From Pseudomonas borbori (GTDB taxonomy: Bacteria; Pseudomonadota; Gammaproteobacteria; Pseudomonadales; Pseudomonadaceae), in NCBI RefSeq assembly GCF_900115555.1, contig NZ_FOWX01000003.1:124001-188000 (forward strand): a stretch of 64,000 nucleotides of DNA, read 5' to 3'. This document shows positions 32,723 through 41,996 of the stretch, piece by piece (position 1 is the stretch's first letter; each line of letters opens with the position of its first letter). A model generated the notes under the pieces. The model was given only the letters and a program-made list of their open reading frames with translations, searched no databases and was not told the origin of the DNA. A program made the position numbers and the translations under genes.

Positions 32723-34954
32723 TCAACCCCAGCGACCGCCCTGCTGGGCACGCGAGGCGGCCAGGACCGTGCCGTAGATCTCCTTGACGCCCTCGGCGAA
32801 TTTCTCGATGGAGTGCTCCGCCGCCACCAGCAGGGCGTGGCCGGACATTTCTTCGCGCAGCCGCTCATCCTCGAGCAACTGGCTCACCCGCGCGCACCAC
32901 TGGCCAATGTTCTCCGGCGTCTTGAAACCGTTGTAAGCCTGTCTGACCACATCATCGATACCACTCGAGCGCACCGCCACCACGGGCAAGCCGGCCGCCA
33001 TGGCTTCCAGAATGACCATGCCCTGGGTCTCCGATTTGGAGGCGAACAGAAACAGCTGGCCCAGCCGGTAGTAAATCGCCATGTCCTCTGGCGGCACGGC
33101 GCCGAGCAGCCTGAAATGGCCGGCGAGATTCAGCTCGTCGATACGCCTGAGCAGCCGCTCGCGCTGATGGCCGTCCCCGATCATCAGGACGAGGAAGGGC
33201 CGCGTGGTCTGCCCGCGCAGGCTGGCGATCGCGTCGATCAAAAAATCGATGTTCTTCTCATTGGACAGCCGCGACACACTGATCAGCACTTGCTCGTCGC
33301 CAATGCCCAGCGCCGCCCTGAGGCGGGCGACCTGCTCCGCTGTCACCTCCTGGAAGCGCCGGTAGTCGATGCCCGTGGGCTGCACGAAGACGGGTTTCTT
33401 CACGCCGATCAGGCGCAAATATTCTTCGGCGGAGTAAGTGGGCACGATCACCGCATCGCATTTGTTGGCGAAGCGCTTGATCAGCGCATGGGAGATCAGA
33501 TTGCGGAAGAGCGTGCCGGGCAGCGGCACGAAGTGAGCGTAGTGCTCCAGCCGGGTGTGGTAGCTGAAAATCGCCGGCACGCGCAGCCGATGCGCCAGCA
33601 ACAGGCCCAGCGAACCGAGCCAGAATGGGTGGTGCAGATGAATCAGGTCGGGGCGAAAGTCCCTGACAGCCTGACCGATACGCCGTAGAAAAATATTGGC
33701 CAGGCGGAACTCGCGCTTCTCGCCCAGGGCCAGGATCGACGGCACCCTGAGCACATGCTCCTCCACCCGCGGCTGCTCCCGATAACGCGGCGCGATGAGC
33801 AGCACAGCGTTGCCCATGGCTACCAGGCCCCGCCACAGCCGCTCGATCGAGATGGGAACGCCACCGATGAAAGGCAGGTAGTTGTTGGTGAACATCGCGA
33901 CCCGCAGCGGCTTGTCCAGCCAGGGCGAGGGATCCAGATCGAAGTTCGGGTAATAGTCGCGTTCGGCGAAGGCCAGCGTATACAGCTTGATGGCGGCGAC
34001 GGTCAGGCCGCAGACCAGCAGAATGAAGTTCAGGTAGCCGACGTAGAACAGCGAATAGATGAAGAACCACAGGCTCTCGAGCTGCTTGAAGACCGGGTGC
34101 TGCCCCACCTCGAGGCGTTGCAACTGGATGTCGATACCCTGCGCGGACACCGCCACCTGCACATAATGGTGGAAGCTGGCCGGATCATTCAGGAGCAGGC
34201 CGCCCGCCCCGCCGCTGGTGATAAAACGGGTAGGGCCGCGCCGCTGCTCGGAAAACAACGGCAGATTGGCGGCGAATACCGCATCGACCGGGTATTGCTC
34301 GAGCAGCCCCAGCAGCGCATCGCGGAACCCGGCGGGCTGCAGGTAATCCTCTTCATCGGTAAAACGGGCCGGTGCTTCGCCGTGCAGCAACGGCTTGCCG
34401 GTAAAGACGAAGGTATGCCGCGCATCGCCCTGACGCAGCAGATCCTTGAGCCAGAGAATCTGCCAGCGCCAGGGCGTTTTACCGGTACTGTCGAGAAAGA
34501 TGAAGCGGCCTTGGCCGGCCCGGAAACTGAAGAAGTGCGGGCCGAAGTGCTCGTAGAAGCGATAGCTGCCGAACTCTTCGTATTCATGGGCGCCGAAGGT
34601 CAGCAGATAGGGCATCTGCAAATGGCTCAGAGTGCCGTGCAATGCCCGGTACTTGTCCTCTCCGCCCCCACTGACCGCATTGCCGGCCGAGATGATGAAG
34701 TCGACGCCGGAGGCATTGAGCATGGGAATGATGCGCCGTTCGAAGATGCCGACGGAGTTATTGATATTGCCCACCACCGCGAAGCTGAAGCTATGCCGAT
34801 TCTCCAGCCGTGCCTGGAGGGTCTCGATCTGACTGCTGTGCTCGGCCTCGAAGTCGGACAGCACAACATTCAGATAGGCCTTGTAGCCCAGCAGCAGGCA
34901 GACAATCAGCACATTGCAATAGAAAAGAACCTTGAGCGGACGACGCACTGTCAT
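32723..34954 (-). CDS. Fusion of degenerate metallophosphoesterase and GT4 glycosyltransferase
   Basis: A 743-residue membrane-anchored protein. An N-terminal helix (VLFYCNVLIVCLLLGYKAYL) is followed by a calcineurin-like phosphoesterase fold (about 50-290) and further hydrophobic helices near 300-335. A GT-B family 4 glycosyltransferase follows (about 350-735) with FIGGVPISIERL, HLHHPFWLGSLGLLLAH, SRLSNEKNIDFLIDAI and the E-x7-E motif ETQGMVILEAMAAGLP. The phosphoesterase metal motifs are altered: the DxH position reads GNINN, the GD position reads SAGNAVSG and GNHD reads GAHEYEE. The GT4 half looks intact. Likely acts in envelope or lipid glycosylation; acceptor unknown. Confidence 0.82.
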   Translation of the reverse strand: MTVRRPLKVLFYCNVLIVCLLLGYKAYLNVVLSDFEAEHSSQIETLQARLENRHSFSFAVVGNINNSVGIFERRIIPMLNASGVDFIISAGNAVSGGGEDKYRALHGTLSHLQMPYLLTFGAHEYEEFGSYRFYEHFGPHFFSFRAGQGRFIFLDSTGKTPWRWQILWLKDLLRQGDARHTFVFTGKPLLHGEAPARFTDEEDYLQPAGFRDALLGLLEQYPVDAVFAANLPLFSEQRRGPTRFITSGGAGGLLLNDPASFHHYVQVAVSAQGIDIQLQRLEVGQHPVFKQLESLWFFIYSLFYVGYLNFILLVCGLTVAAIKLYTLAFAERDYYPNFDLDPSPWLDKPLRVAMFTNNYLPFIGGVPISIERLWRGLVAMGNAVLLIAPRYREQPRVEEHVLRVPSILALGEKREFRLANIFLRRIGQAVRDFRPDLIHLHHPFWLGSLGLLLAHRLRVPAIFSYHTRLEHYAHFVPLPGTLFRNLISHALIKRFANKCDAVIVPTYSAEEYLRLIGVKKPVFVQPTGIDYRRFQEVTAEQVARLRAALGIGDEQVLISVSRLSNEKNIDFLIDAIASLRGQTTRPFLVLMIGDGHQRERLLRRIDELNLAGHFRLLGAVPPEDMAIYYRLGQLFLFASKSETQGMVILEAMAAGLPVVAVRSSGIDDVVRQAYNGFKTPENIGQWCARVSQLLEDERLREEMSGHALLVAAEHSIEKFAEGVKEIYGTVLAASRAQQGGRWG

Positions 34955-35287
34955 TGAGGACTGATCCGGCTACGGGCCTGGACGCACTGCTACACCGCCA
35001 AGCGGATGACTCTGCCACGAGCGTGGACGACAACAGGCCGGCTCACCCCCACCCGCGAACAAGGCAACGGACTTCAGTAGCCCCGCATGCTCGAGCCGCC
35101 TTCGATGCGCTAAGCATAGACAGCCGTGGCGCATGGCATGCAACCAGGGAAGCGGCGAGGCGAACCGGCAAGCATCAGCGGTCGTGAAAAAATCGGGCGC
35201 CGTAGCGGCGTTTACGGCAAGGCACGCCACGTCAGCAACGTGGCGTCAGCAGGCGATCGCAGTAGGCCAGACTTTACTTGCAGCCTC
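34955..35287. other. Intergenic region with a small palindrome
   Basis: About 330 bp without a gene. A perfect hairpin ACGCCACGT CAGCA ACGTGGCGT lies at 35224-35246, just past the 3' end of the SCO gene in the minus direction, without a T tract; it may help end the nirK operon transcript. Confidence 0.5.
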
Positions 35288-35908
35288 TCACTGCAGAGCC
35301 TGACGAACCGCCACGAGCAAGTCCTGGTCCGCGACGGGCTTGAGCAAGGTGCTGCTGGCAATGACCTGACCATCGGCATTCAACAAGCTGACCCTGGTGT
35401 TGTGGCTGATTTCGCCATTGTCCAGCGCCCGGTACTTGATCTGCAACGCCGCCGCCATGGCTCGGGTTTGCCCCTCGTCGGCCGCCACCGCCAGGCGGAA
35501 GAAGCGCTGGTCGAGCTGGTGCATGTGCCCCAGATGCGCCAGCGAGGCCGGGGTGTCATGCTGCGGGTTCAGGCTGACCATCAGCACCTTGAGCGCACCC
35601 TCTTCGGGCTGGAGTGCGGCGATAGTGCGCTGCAGGCTCTGCATCAGCACCGGGCAGGCCGATGCGCAATCACCGTAGAACATGGTGACCAGCAACGGCT
35701 TGCCAGCCATTTCACGCCAATCGAAACGCTCGCCCTGAGCATCGGTGAGAGGCATCGCCAACCCATACAGCGAGTCGGCGGGCAAGCTGGCGCGCGCGGC
35801 ATGCACAGGCGCCGCCTGCGCCACCGGCAACACCCCGGGGGCCAGCAGCAAGACCGTGGACAACAAGGCGCCGTGCAGCGCCCGACTCAGACATTTGACT
35901 CTGTTCAT
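35288..35908 (-). CDS. SCO1/SenC-type copper chaperone/thioredoxin-like protein
   Basis: A 206-residue exported protein. The signal peptide ends near AQAAP (residue 33). The copper-binding CxxxC is GDCASACPV (Cys81, Cys85), and the conserved distal His is in EISHNTRVSL. SCO proteins deliver copper to cytochrome oxidase CuA; here it is the third gene behind nirK, so delivery to the copper nitrite reductase is the natural inference. The start overlaps the stop of nirV (ATGA), with an AGGAGA box. Confidence 0.88.
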   Translation of the reverse strand: MNRVKCLSRALHGALLSTVLLLAPGVLPVAQAAPVHAARASLPADSLYGLAMPLTDAQGERFDWREMAGKPLLVTMFYGDCASACPVLMQSLQRTIAALQPEEGALKVLMVSLNPQHDTPASLAHLGHMHQLDQRFFRLAVAADEGQTRAMAAALQIKYRALDNGEISHNTRVSLLNADGQVIASSTLLKPVADQDLLVAVRQALQ

Positions 35909-36714
35909 CGGGTGTCTCCTGATAAATGCGGGGTTGGGTCGCGCGCGCAGCGAAAGCCCAGATAGTTGCCGCCCTGATTGGCCTCCATGGCCGCCAGCAG
36001 GGCCAGGCGGATCAGTACCGCATAGTTGTTCTTGTCGCCCAGCGACAGCGCCGCGCCACCGCAGAACGCCAACTGTTTCTGCTCGCCCTGAGTCCGGCTG
36101 TCGGTGCTGACGAACAGGCCATTGAAGTCCTCCACCCACTCCCACGTCAGCTCGTGCAGATCATGGATGCCGTAGTAATTGGCCGGCTGCAGGCCTATGG
36201 CCTGGGGCGGCTGGCTGGCCGGACGCGAATACCAGGCGAGAATTCGCGCCAGCCAAATCGGATCCCCGCGCGCATCGGCACGCCGTTCGTCGGCCGCGGC
36301 GGCGAACTCCCATTCGTACCAGGTCGGCAACCGCGCCTGCTCGCTGGCGCAGAAGGCCTGCGCGGCATGCCAGCTGACCTGGGTCACCGGCGCGTCGGCC
36401 TGCAGCGGCGCGAACGCCAGCGGCCCGGCCCACAACGCCAGATAGTCCGTGCCAGCCAGCACCCCCGGCACCACGCCTCGCTGCCACTGTGGATGGGCCT
36501 GGAGAAAGCCGAGGTACTCGGCATTGCTCACCGGCGTGCTGCGCAGCCAGAAAGGCCGGATGCTGGCCGGCGAGCTTTCACCGTCGGCCGGCAACACACT
36601 GCGGAACTCACCCCCCTCCAGCAACCGGTAATCCGCGGCCCAGGCGCCGCCCAGCAGGCCCCAGAAGAGCCAGAGCAGCATGGTGCGGCAGGCGAATGAC
36701 GCCGCAGGTTTCAT
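35905..36714 (-). CDS. nirV: NirV-like formylglycine-generating-enzyme/SUMF1 family protein
   Basis: A 269-residue exported protein with a signal peptide ending near AWAAD. It has the sulfatase-modifying-factor fold: VSNAEYLGFLQAHP, VTQVSWHAAQAFC, RLPTWYEWEFAAAA and GGNYLGFRCA. NirV is the usual neighbour of nirK and its role is not settled. Its ATG overlaps the nirK stop by one base (TAATG). Apart from Cys in the QAFCASE, AFCGG and GFRCA segments, the paired active-site cysteines of true formylglycine-generating enzymes are not obvious. Confidence 0.82.
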   Translation of the reverse strand: MKPAASFACRTMLLWLFWGLLGGAWAADYRLLEGGEFRSVLPADGESSPASIRPFWLRSTPVSNAEYLGFLQAHPQWQRGVVPGVLAGTDYLALWAGPLAFAPLQADAPVTQVSWHAAQAFCASEQARLPTWYEWEFAAAADERRADARGDPIWLARILAWYSRPASQPPQAIGLQPANYYGIHDLHELTWEWVEDFNGLFVSTDSRTQGEQKQLAFCGGAALSLGDKNNYAVLIRLALLAAMEANQGGNYLGFRCARDPTPHLSGDTR

Positions 36715-38135
36715 TACTTCTTGACCTGGCGCATTTCACTGACCTGCTCCGCGGTCAGTACCGGCTTGCCCTGGTTCATGGCCACGTTGATGTAATTGAT
36801 CACCGCTGCCACGTCTTTATCGTTCAGATCCTGCGGCGGCATCACGCCGTTGTAGTGCTCGCCGTTGACCACCAGCTTGCCGCTACGCCCGTGCAGGACG
36901 ATATAGGCCATCTCATACGGCCGCTCCTGGAAGAAATCCGAGTTGGCCAGCGGCGGAAACACCCCGGCCACCCCTTCGCCACCAGGCAAGTGACAGGCCG
37001 CACAGACCCGCTCGTAAACCGCCTTACCACGCGCCATAGCGACATCGCCATTGGGTATCTTCGGCAGCGGCGCCTTGGCCGCGGCTACCTGACCGGCCAC
37101 CGCAGGCAGGGGCTGCTTCACGCCTTCGCCGAAGATTTCCGGCTGCTTGGCACCGCTGACCGTCAGCAAACCGACGGCCCCCTTATTGAAGGCGCGGGTC
37201 AACGAGTGATCGACGAGGGTGAGATTGCCCGGCACCTTGGGCACGAACTCGACGATGGTCGAGCCACCTGGCGGCACCAGGGTGGTTTGCACATTCTCCT
37301 GATAATGGCTGCCACCATCGCCCTGCACGCGGTCGAAGATCGCGCCTATCACATGGAAACTGGAAGTCAGGTTGGGGCCACCGACGCCGAAGTACATCCG
37401 CACTTTTTCACCGACATTGGCGGTCAGCGAGTTCTTGCCGGTCAAGGCGCCATCGGCACCGTTAAGCAAGACATAGGTAGGTTTTTCATCGACTGCTTTC
37501 TGCATGTCGAAGTTCTGCAGGCCTTCGGCACGGTAAGCGCCCGTGGTATAGAAATCGCCCTGCATCACGTAATACTCACGGTCAACCTTGGACATGCCCT
37601 CTTTGGGCTCGACCAGGATCATGCCGTACATGCCATTGGCTACATGCATGCCCACCGGTGCCGTGGCGCAGTGATAGACATACAGCCCGGAAGCCAATGC
37701 CTTGAAGGTGAAGACCGCCTCGTTGCCCGGAGCGATCAGGGTCTGCTCGGCGCCGCCACCCGGACCGCTGACGGCATGCAAATCGATATTGTGCGGCAGT
37801 TTGTTGCTGGCCAGATTCTGCAGATGCAACTCGACGGTATCGCCTTCACGTACACGAATCATCTTGCCCGGCACAGTGCCGCCAAAGGTCCAGAACATGT
37901 AGCGCGTACCGGGTGCTATTTCCCTCTCGACCTCTTCCACGGTCAGATTGACCACTACTCGTGCCGGGCTCTTGCGCGTAATAGGCGCCGGCAGCGCCGG
38001 GGGCGCGACCAGCTCCTGAACGATCACCGGCAGCTCCGCCTCGGCCGCGGCGATTGCCGCTGTCGAGGTTAGCGCCCAGGCGCAAGAAGCCACTGCACTG
38101 AGCAGGGTGGCAAGTTTGCAATTGAACCCTTTCAT
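36714..38135 (-). CDS. nirK: Copper-containing nitrite reductase with C-terminal cytochrome c domain
   Basis: A 473-residue periplasmic enzyme reducing nitrite to nitric oxide. Signal peptide about 1-30. Two cupredoxin domains: His115, Asp118 and His120 (LPHNIDLH), His155-Cys156 (YHCATAP), His164 and Met169 give the type 1 and type 2 copper ligands and catalytic Asp; His261 (SFHVIG) and His310 (VDHSL) complete the site. A third domain (about 365-460) is a class I cytochrome c with CAACH (Cys378, Cys381, His382) and distal Met in GVMPPQ. Two-domain NirK is about 340-380 residues, so this is the haem-fused type. First gene of nirK-nirV-SCO, behind an FNR-type box. Confidence 0.94.
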   Translation of the reverse strand: MKGFNCKLATLLSAVASCAWALTSTAAIAAAEAELPVIVQELVAPPALPAPITRKSPARVVVNLTVEEVEREIAPGTRYMFWTFGGTVPGKMIRVREGDTVELHLQNLASNKLPHNIDLHAVSGPGGGAEQTLIAPGNEAVFTFKALASGLYVYHCATAPVGMHVANGMYGMILVEPKEGMSKVDREYYVMQGDFYTTGAYRAEGLQNFDMQKAVDEKPTYVLLNGADGALTGKNSLTANVGEKVRMYFGVGGPNLTSSFHVIGAIFDRVQGDGGSHYQENVQTTLVPPGGSTIVEFVPKVPGNLTLVDHSLTRAFNKGAVGLLTVSGAKQPEIFGEGVKQPLPAVAGQVAAAKAPLPKIPNGDVAMARGKAVYERVCAACHLPGGEGVAGVFPPLANSDFFQERPYEMAYIVLHGRSGKLVVNGEHYNGVMPPQDLNDKDVAAVINYINVAMNQGKPVLTAEQVSEMRQVKK

Positions 38136-38209
38136 ATCCTCTCCTCATCCTTACTGGCAGAAGTATTGGTAACTCCAGGGAAATAGTTGCATACCTAACG
38201 AATCATTGA

Positions 38210-38223
38210 TTGACCATAATCAA
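38210..38223 (-). promoter_or_regulatory. FNR/ANR/DNR-type box upstream of nirK
   Basis: TTGACCATAATCAA matches TTGAT-N4-ATCAA at nine of ten conserved positions (the complement reads TTGATTATGGTCAA). Its centre is about 80 bp before the nirK ATG, a distance consistent with an activator site near -41.5. It predicts induction under low oxygen, possibly with nitric oxide through a DNR-type protein. Confidence 0.8.
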
Positions 38224-38463
38224 CGTCCTGAAAATCAGCTGAAATACTGAGAGATTGCGCACGAAGAGGGTGATTCAACCAGGCGACCGACAAGGGCATG
38301 CCAAGCACGCGACTTCGACCGGGCTGGCCTATAATGCGCGCCATCGGACGAACACCAGGCATCGATCACACCCGGGATTGGTCGAAGCGAGTAGAATGCG
38401 CGCCCGTCGCGCCGGGAGCGCGTTATGGGTACACAAGGACGCTGTCACCGAGGAGTTATTATC

Positions 38464-39084
38464 TTGCGCCTACCAATCACCCTGGCCACCTGTCTGTTGC
38501 TCGGCGCCTGCGCCAGTAACCCGCAGTCGACCTATGAACACGCCGTGCGCTCGGCGCAGGGCCCGATCGCCAAGAGCAATCTCGAAGCCATCCATAATGT
38601 CCAGGCGATCCCCCTGCCGGTGAATCCCGGACTGCTGCTGCCGACCTGGCAGATTGGCGCGGACCAGCCGCGCCTGGACTTCGGCAGCTCGATCTCCAAT
38701 TACCGGGTGTTCTCCCTGGAGCTGAAAAAGGGCGAACGCTATGCGCTCAACGTCAACTCGCTCTGCCACAACGCCTGCCTGGGTTTCAACAAGTTCGCCC
38801 TGAAACCGCGAGCACTGCTGCTCGACGCCTACGGCGCGGTGATCGCCAGCCAACCCTCGCGCGCCACCGCCGTGGTCGGCCAGGTCAGCCTGGGCTGGGA
38901 TGGCGAGGCACCGGAAGACGGTACTTATTACCTGCTGGTGGCGGCGGACAATGAAGACATCGGCAAAACCATCGTGATCGACGACATCTGGCTCAACAAC
39001 TCGCCATTGATGGCAGTAAAAGTCGGCATGCACAGCGCACCTTTCGGCCAGATCAAGGTCTTTTCGTCACCCGCGAACAAGTAA
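38464..39084 (+). CDS. Putative lipoprotein, MalM-like
   Basis: A 206-residue protein read from a TTG start with a GAGGAG box. The signal sequence ends in the lipobox LLLGAC. The rest is a soluble beta-rich domain (SISNYRVFSLELKKGERYAL, GTYYLLVAADNEDIG) that recalls MalM-type periplasmic proteins. An in-frame ATG at 38425 would add 13 residues without improving the signal peptide. It is divergent from nirK; the FNR box lies about 240 bp upstream. Confidence 0.75.
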   Translation: MRLPITLATCLLLGACASNPQSTYEHAVRSAQGPIAKSNLEAIHNVQAIPLPVNPGLLLPTWQIGADQPRLDFGSSISNYRVFSLELKKGERYALNVNSLCHNACLGFNKFALKPRALLLDAYGAVIASQPSRATAVVGQVSLGWDGEAPEDGTYYLLVAADNEDIGKTIVIDDIWLNNSPLMAVKVGMHSAPFGQIKVFSSPANK

Positions 39085-39280
39085 CACAGAGCGACCGACC
39101 TGATACTCATGCCCCACCTGCCCGCTCGACGGCCGCAAAAGCCAACACACGCCTCGCCAACGCGGATGCGAGCCTAATCCGCCGGCCTATTGACCGAAGG
39201 CAATGCTCGCTGCGCACAACGCCTTAGCCTGTAGCGACCAACCCACACGGGTCCAAACAATCGTGACGCGCGAGGTTCAC

Positions 39281-39643
39281 ATGAGTATCACGTCCGCCAG
39301 CATCTGCGAGGCCGCCGACCAACTGCAGGGTTTCGTCGGTTTCAATGCCAGGACCGCCCAACATATCCTGCGCTTCAGCAAGGATTCGTTCGGCCTGGAT
39401 GTGCCGCAGGACAGCATCACCCCGAGCTGCGAGTTCGTCTGGTGCGCCGGACCCGACCAACTGATGACCCTCAAGCGCGAGCGCCTGCAATTACTCCTCG
39501 ACCTGCACATCGACGAGCGCCTGAATATCGGCGAGCCGCTGCGGCTGTACATGCACCGCCAGGATCTGCCGGAAATAACCGCCGAGCGCCTGCTGCGCCA
39601 TGCTGGCGGGCAGACAAGCGCCGAATCCGCCACGCTTCGATAA
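39281..39643 (+). CDS. Hypothetical protein
   Basis: A 120-residue soluble protein that I do not recognise. It has no signal peptide or membrane segment; it is rich in Leu and charged residues in its second half (LKRERLQLLLDLHIDERL). I chose the ATG at 39281 with a GAGG box. The GNAT gene starts 14 bp downstream, so the two are probably co-transcribed. Confidence 0.65.
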   Translation: MSITSASICEAADQLQGFVGFNARTAQHILRFSKDSFGLDVPQDSITPSCEFVWCAGPDQLMTLKRERLQLLLDLHIDERLNIGEPLRLYMHRQDLPEITAERLLRHAGGQTSAESATLR

Positions 39644-39657
39644 CCGCCTTGCCCCGC

Positions 39658-40062
39658 ATGCCCGATCTGCACTGCAGCGCCCTTCCTGCCCCGTTGTTGC
39701 CGCTGGCGGATGAGTTCTACCGAACGCATCGCTGCCCCATGCGCGTCGACCGCCGGGCGCAGGTATGGGTCGCGCAACGCACAGAGATTGTCGCCGCGCT
39801 ATGTCTGCGCCCCATCACAGGCGGGCATTGGCTTAGCGGCCTGTTCGTCGCGCCGACCCAACGCCGCCAAAGGCTGGCGCGCCAATTGATCGAGCAGGCC
39901 CTGACGCAGGCCAGCGAACCGGTCTGGTTGTTCTGTGATCCCGAACTGCAAAACTTCTATGCAAACCTGGGTTTTCTGCCCTGTAGCAGCCTACCCACGG
40001 CACTCGCCGAGCGGCTGTCACGCTATCGGCGCAAGAGAAACCTGATTGCCCTGTGCCGGTAG
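39658..40062 (+). CDS. GNAT-family N-acetyltransferase
   Basis: A 134-residue single GNAT domain. VAPTQRRQRLARQLIEQAL is the acetyl-CoA loop region, and LQNFYANLGF the final strand-helix. The loop lacks the usual G-x-G, reading RRQRLA, which is seen in several Pseudomonas members. Second gene after the hypothetical protein. Confidence 0.78.
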   Translation: MPDLHCSALPAPLLPLADEFYRTHRCPMRVDRRAQVWVAQRTEIVAALCLRPITGGHWLSGLFVAPTQRRQRLARQLIEQALTQASEPVWLFCDPELQNFYANLGFLPCSSLPTALAERLSRYRRKRNLIALCR

Positions 40063-40207
40063 CAGGCACACTGGCCACAGCAACGGCAGACGGATGCCGC
40101 ACTATTCGCCAGCTTGGCGCAAATGCTGGCACTTTGTTCAACTTCTGCCCTTGCCGGTTCAGGCAAAGCTCTGCATCCTTCCCCCATAACAACGACAAGA
40201 GCCGTTC

Positions 40208-41251
40208 ATGGCCAGACTGACCCAGCGACTGCTCAAGCGGCTGCGCAACGACTTCCAGCTGTCCATCATTACCCTGATGAGCCTGTTCGGCATCATGGGC
40301 GTCTCGCCCTATGCCGTGTATCGGCTGGCGGAAGGCAATTACCTGGTCAGCGCCGCCGACACCACCATCGTATTCTCTACCGTATGCGCCGTGCTCTACG
40401 CCTGGCGTACCGGCGACACGGTCAAGCCCGGCATCTATCTGGCGATCATTTTCTCGCTGGGCGCGACGCTGATCGCCATCAACCTGGGGGTCAACGGGCT
40501 GTTCTGGATCTACCCGCTGATCCTGTTCAACTTCTTCATGGTCTCCCCGGGGAAAGCCGTGGTGGCCACCATGCTGGTGCTGTCAACCCTGGTCGGCTAT
40601 GCGCTGTTGGTACCGGGCACGGTATTCGAGAGCAGCTATCAGATGCTGTCGTTCCTGGTCACCGGCCTGCTGGCCAGCGCCATGGCCTTCATCTTCGCCT
40701 ACCGCACCCGCAGCCAGCGCGACCAGTTGCAGATCCTGGCGACCCAGGACCCACTGACCGGCGCGCGCAATCGCCGGGCGATGAATGAGGAACTGAAGAT
40801 CGCCGTCTCCACCCATCGCCGGCACGGCAACAGCTATGGCGTACTGGTAATGGATCTGGACCACTTCAAGCAGATCAACGACAAGTTCGGCCACCCGGCT
40901 GGCGATCAGGTGCTGGTGGCCTTCGTCGATCTGATCAAGTGCTGCTCACGCCAGGAGGATCGCCTGTTTCGCTTCGGCGGCGAAGAGTTCCTCCTGCTGC
41001 TACCCAACACCGACGAGCGCGGCCTGCTGGCCGCCTCGAGCCATCTGCACCAGCAGATCGCCCAGAGCCTGCCAGGCCCGGGCGGCCCGGTGACCGTCTC
41101 GATCGGCGGCGCCATCCTGCGCAACAACGAACATTGGGAATCCTGGCTGGAGCGCGCCGACCAATGCCTGTATCAGGCCAAAAGCGCCGGACGCAACCGC
41201 ACCATCATCGATGGCGCACTGCACAACCCGGAGCAACTGCCCGCACAATAG
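40208..41251 (+). CDS. Membrane diguanylate cyclase (GGDEF)
   Basis: A 347-residue protein. Five to six membrane helices (about 18-165) are followed by a GGDEF domain. DPLTGARNRRAM and VMDLDHFKQINDKFGH are present. The active site reads GGEEF at 257-261, with an inhibitory I-site RQED at 248-251, five residues upstream. It should make c-di-GMP and be product-inhibited. The membrane part is a putative sensor of unknown signal. Confidence 0.92.
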   Translation: MARLTQRLLKRLRNDFQLSIITLMSLFGIMGVSPYAVYRLAEGNYLVSAADTTIVFSTVCAVLYAWRTGDTVKPGIYLAIIFSLGATLIAINLGVNGLFWIYPLILFNFFMVSPGKAVVATMLVLSTLVGYALLVPGTVFESSYQMLSFLVTGLLASAMAFIFAYRTRSQRDQLQILATQDPLTGARNRRAMNEELKIAVSTHRRHGNSYGVLVMDLDHFKQINDKFGHPAGDQVLVAFVDLIKCCSRQEDRLFRFGGEEFLLLLPNTDERGLLAASSHLHQQIAQSLPGPGGPVTVSIGGAILRNNEHWESWLERADQCLYQAKSAGRNRTIIDGALHNPEQLPAQ

Positions 41252-41289
41252 TGTCGCGACAACCCTGAAATATCGGAATACCGTGGGCT

Positions 41290-41347
41290 GGCGGGTTACG
41301 CGCCGATCGCTCAGGCGCCGCCAGCGTGACGCGCCGCGTAACCCGCC
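41290..41347. repeat. REP-like inverted repeat
   Basis: GGCGGGTTACGCG at 41290-41302 pairs with CGCGTAACCCGCC at 41335-41347. It lies between the cyclase stop and msrB. Related in core sequence to the palindromes at 5919-6030. Confidence 0.65.
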
Positions 41348-41487
41348 AAGCGATCCGTTGCGCCGATTCCAGGTTGTAGATGCGTAGCGCGGTGACGCCG
41401 CCAACCGTGCGCAAAAGGTCGGCCAACGGCTGTAACAAGTCCGCCATCAGCCAGTCTATTGAGCACATCAGCCTGCAGAGAACCGCC

Positions 41488-41994
41488 ATGAAACGTCGAA
41501 CGCTCCTCCAGGGCATGGCCTTGCTGCCCACCCTGCCCCTACTCGCCAGCCAGGCACCGCTCAGCCAGGCCGCGACCGTCGTGCCGCTGGACAAAGCGCA
41601 CAGCGAGTGGCGCGAACTGCTGTCGCCAGAAGCCTATGCGGTGCTATTCGAAGAGGACACCGAGCGGCCGGGCAGCAGCCCGCTCAACCAGGAGAAACGC
41701 GCAGGCACCTACATCTGCGCCGCCTGCTACCTGCCGCTGTTCGACAGCCAGGACAAATACGAAAGCGGCACCGGCTGGCCCAGTTTTACCCAGGCGATAG
41801 CCGGCCATACCGCCTTCAAGCGCGACTTCAAGCTGATCTTCCCGCGTACCGAATACCACTGCGCCCGTTGCCAGGGGCACCAGGGCCACCTGTTCGACGA
41901 CGGCCCGCCACCTCGCGGCGAACGCTGGTGCAACAACGGCGTCGCGTTGCGCTTCATCCCCCAGGGCGAAACCTTGCCCGCACTCAGGAGTTGA
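41488..41994 (+). CDS. msrB: Exported peptide-methionine (R)-S-oxide reductase MsrB
   Basis: A 168-residue protein. A candidate twin-arginine signal (KRRTLLQG followed by a hydrophobic stretch, ending near SQAAT) precedes the MsrB domain. Zinc cysteines are in CAACYLP and CARCQGH, and the catalytic Cys is in RWCNNGVALRF, with GTGWPSF upstream. It repairs methionine-R-sulfoxide in the envelope. msrA follows after two bases. Confidence 0.92.
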   Translation: MKRRTLLQGMALLPTLPLLASQAPLSQAATVVPLDKAHSEWRELLSPEAYAVLFEEDTERPGSSPLNQEKRAGTYICAACYLPLFDSQDKYESGTGWPSFTQAIAGHTAFKRDFKLIFPRTEYHCARCQGHQGHLFDDGPPPRGERWCNNGVALRFIPQGETLPALRS

Positions 41995-41996
41995 AC

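Noticed and set aside
32453-33688. Plus-strand frame of about 411 codons overlapping the glycosyltransferase fusion
   Set aside because: No domain-like sequence; the minus-strand frame carries intact GT4 motifs throughout.
35905-36714. True sulfatase-activating formylglycine-generating enzyme
   Set aside because: The paired active-site cysteines are not evident, no sulfatase gene is near, and position after nirK identifies it as NirV-like.
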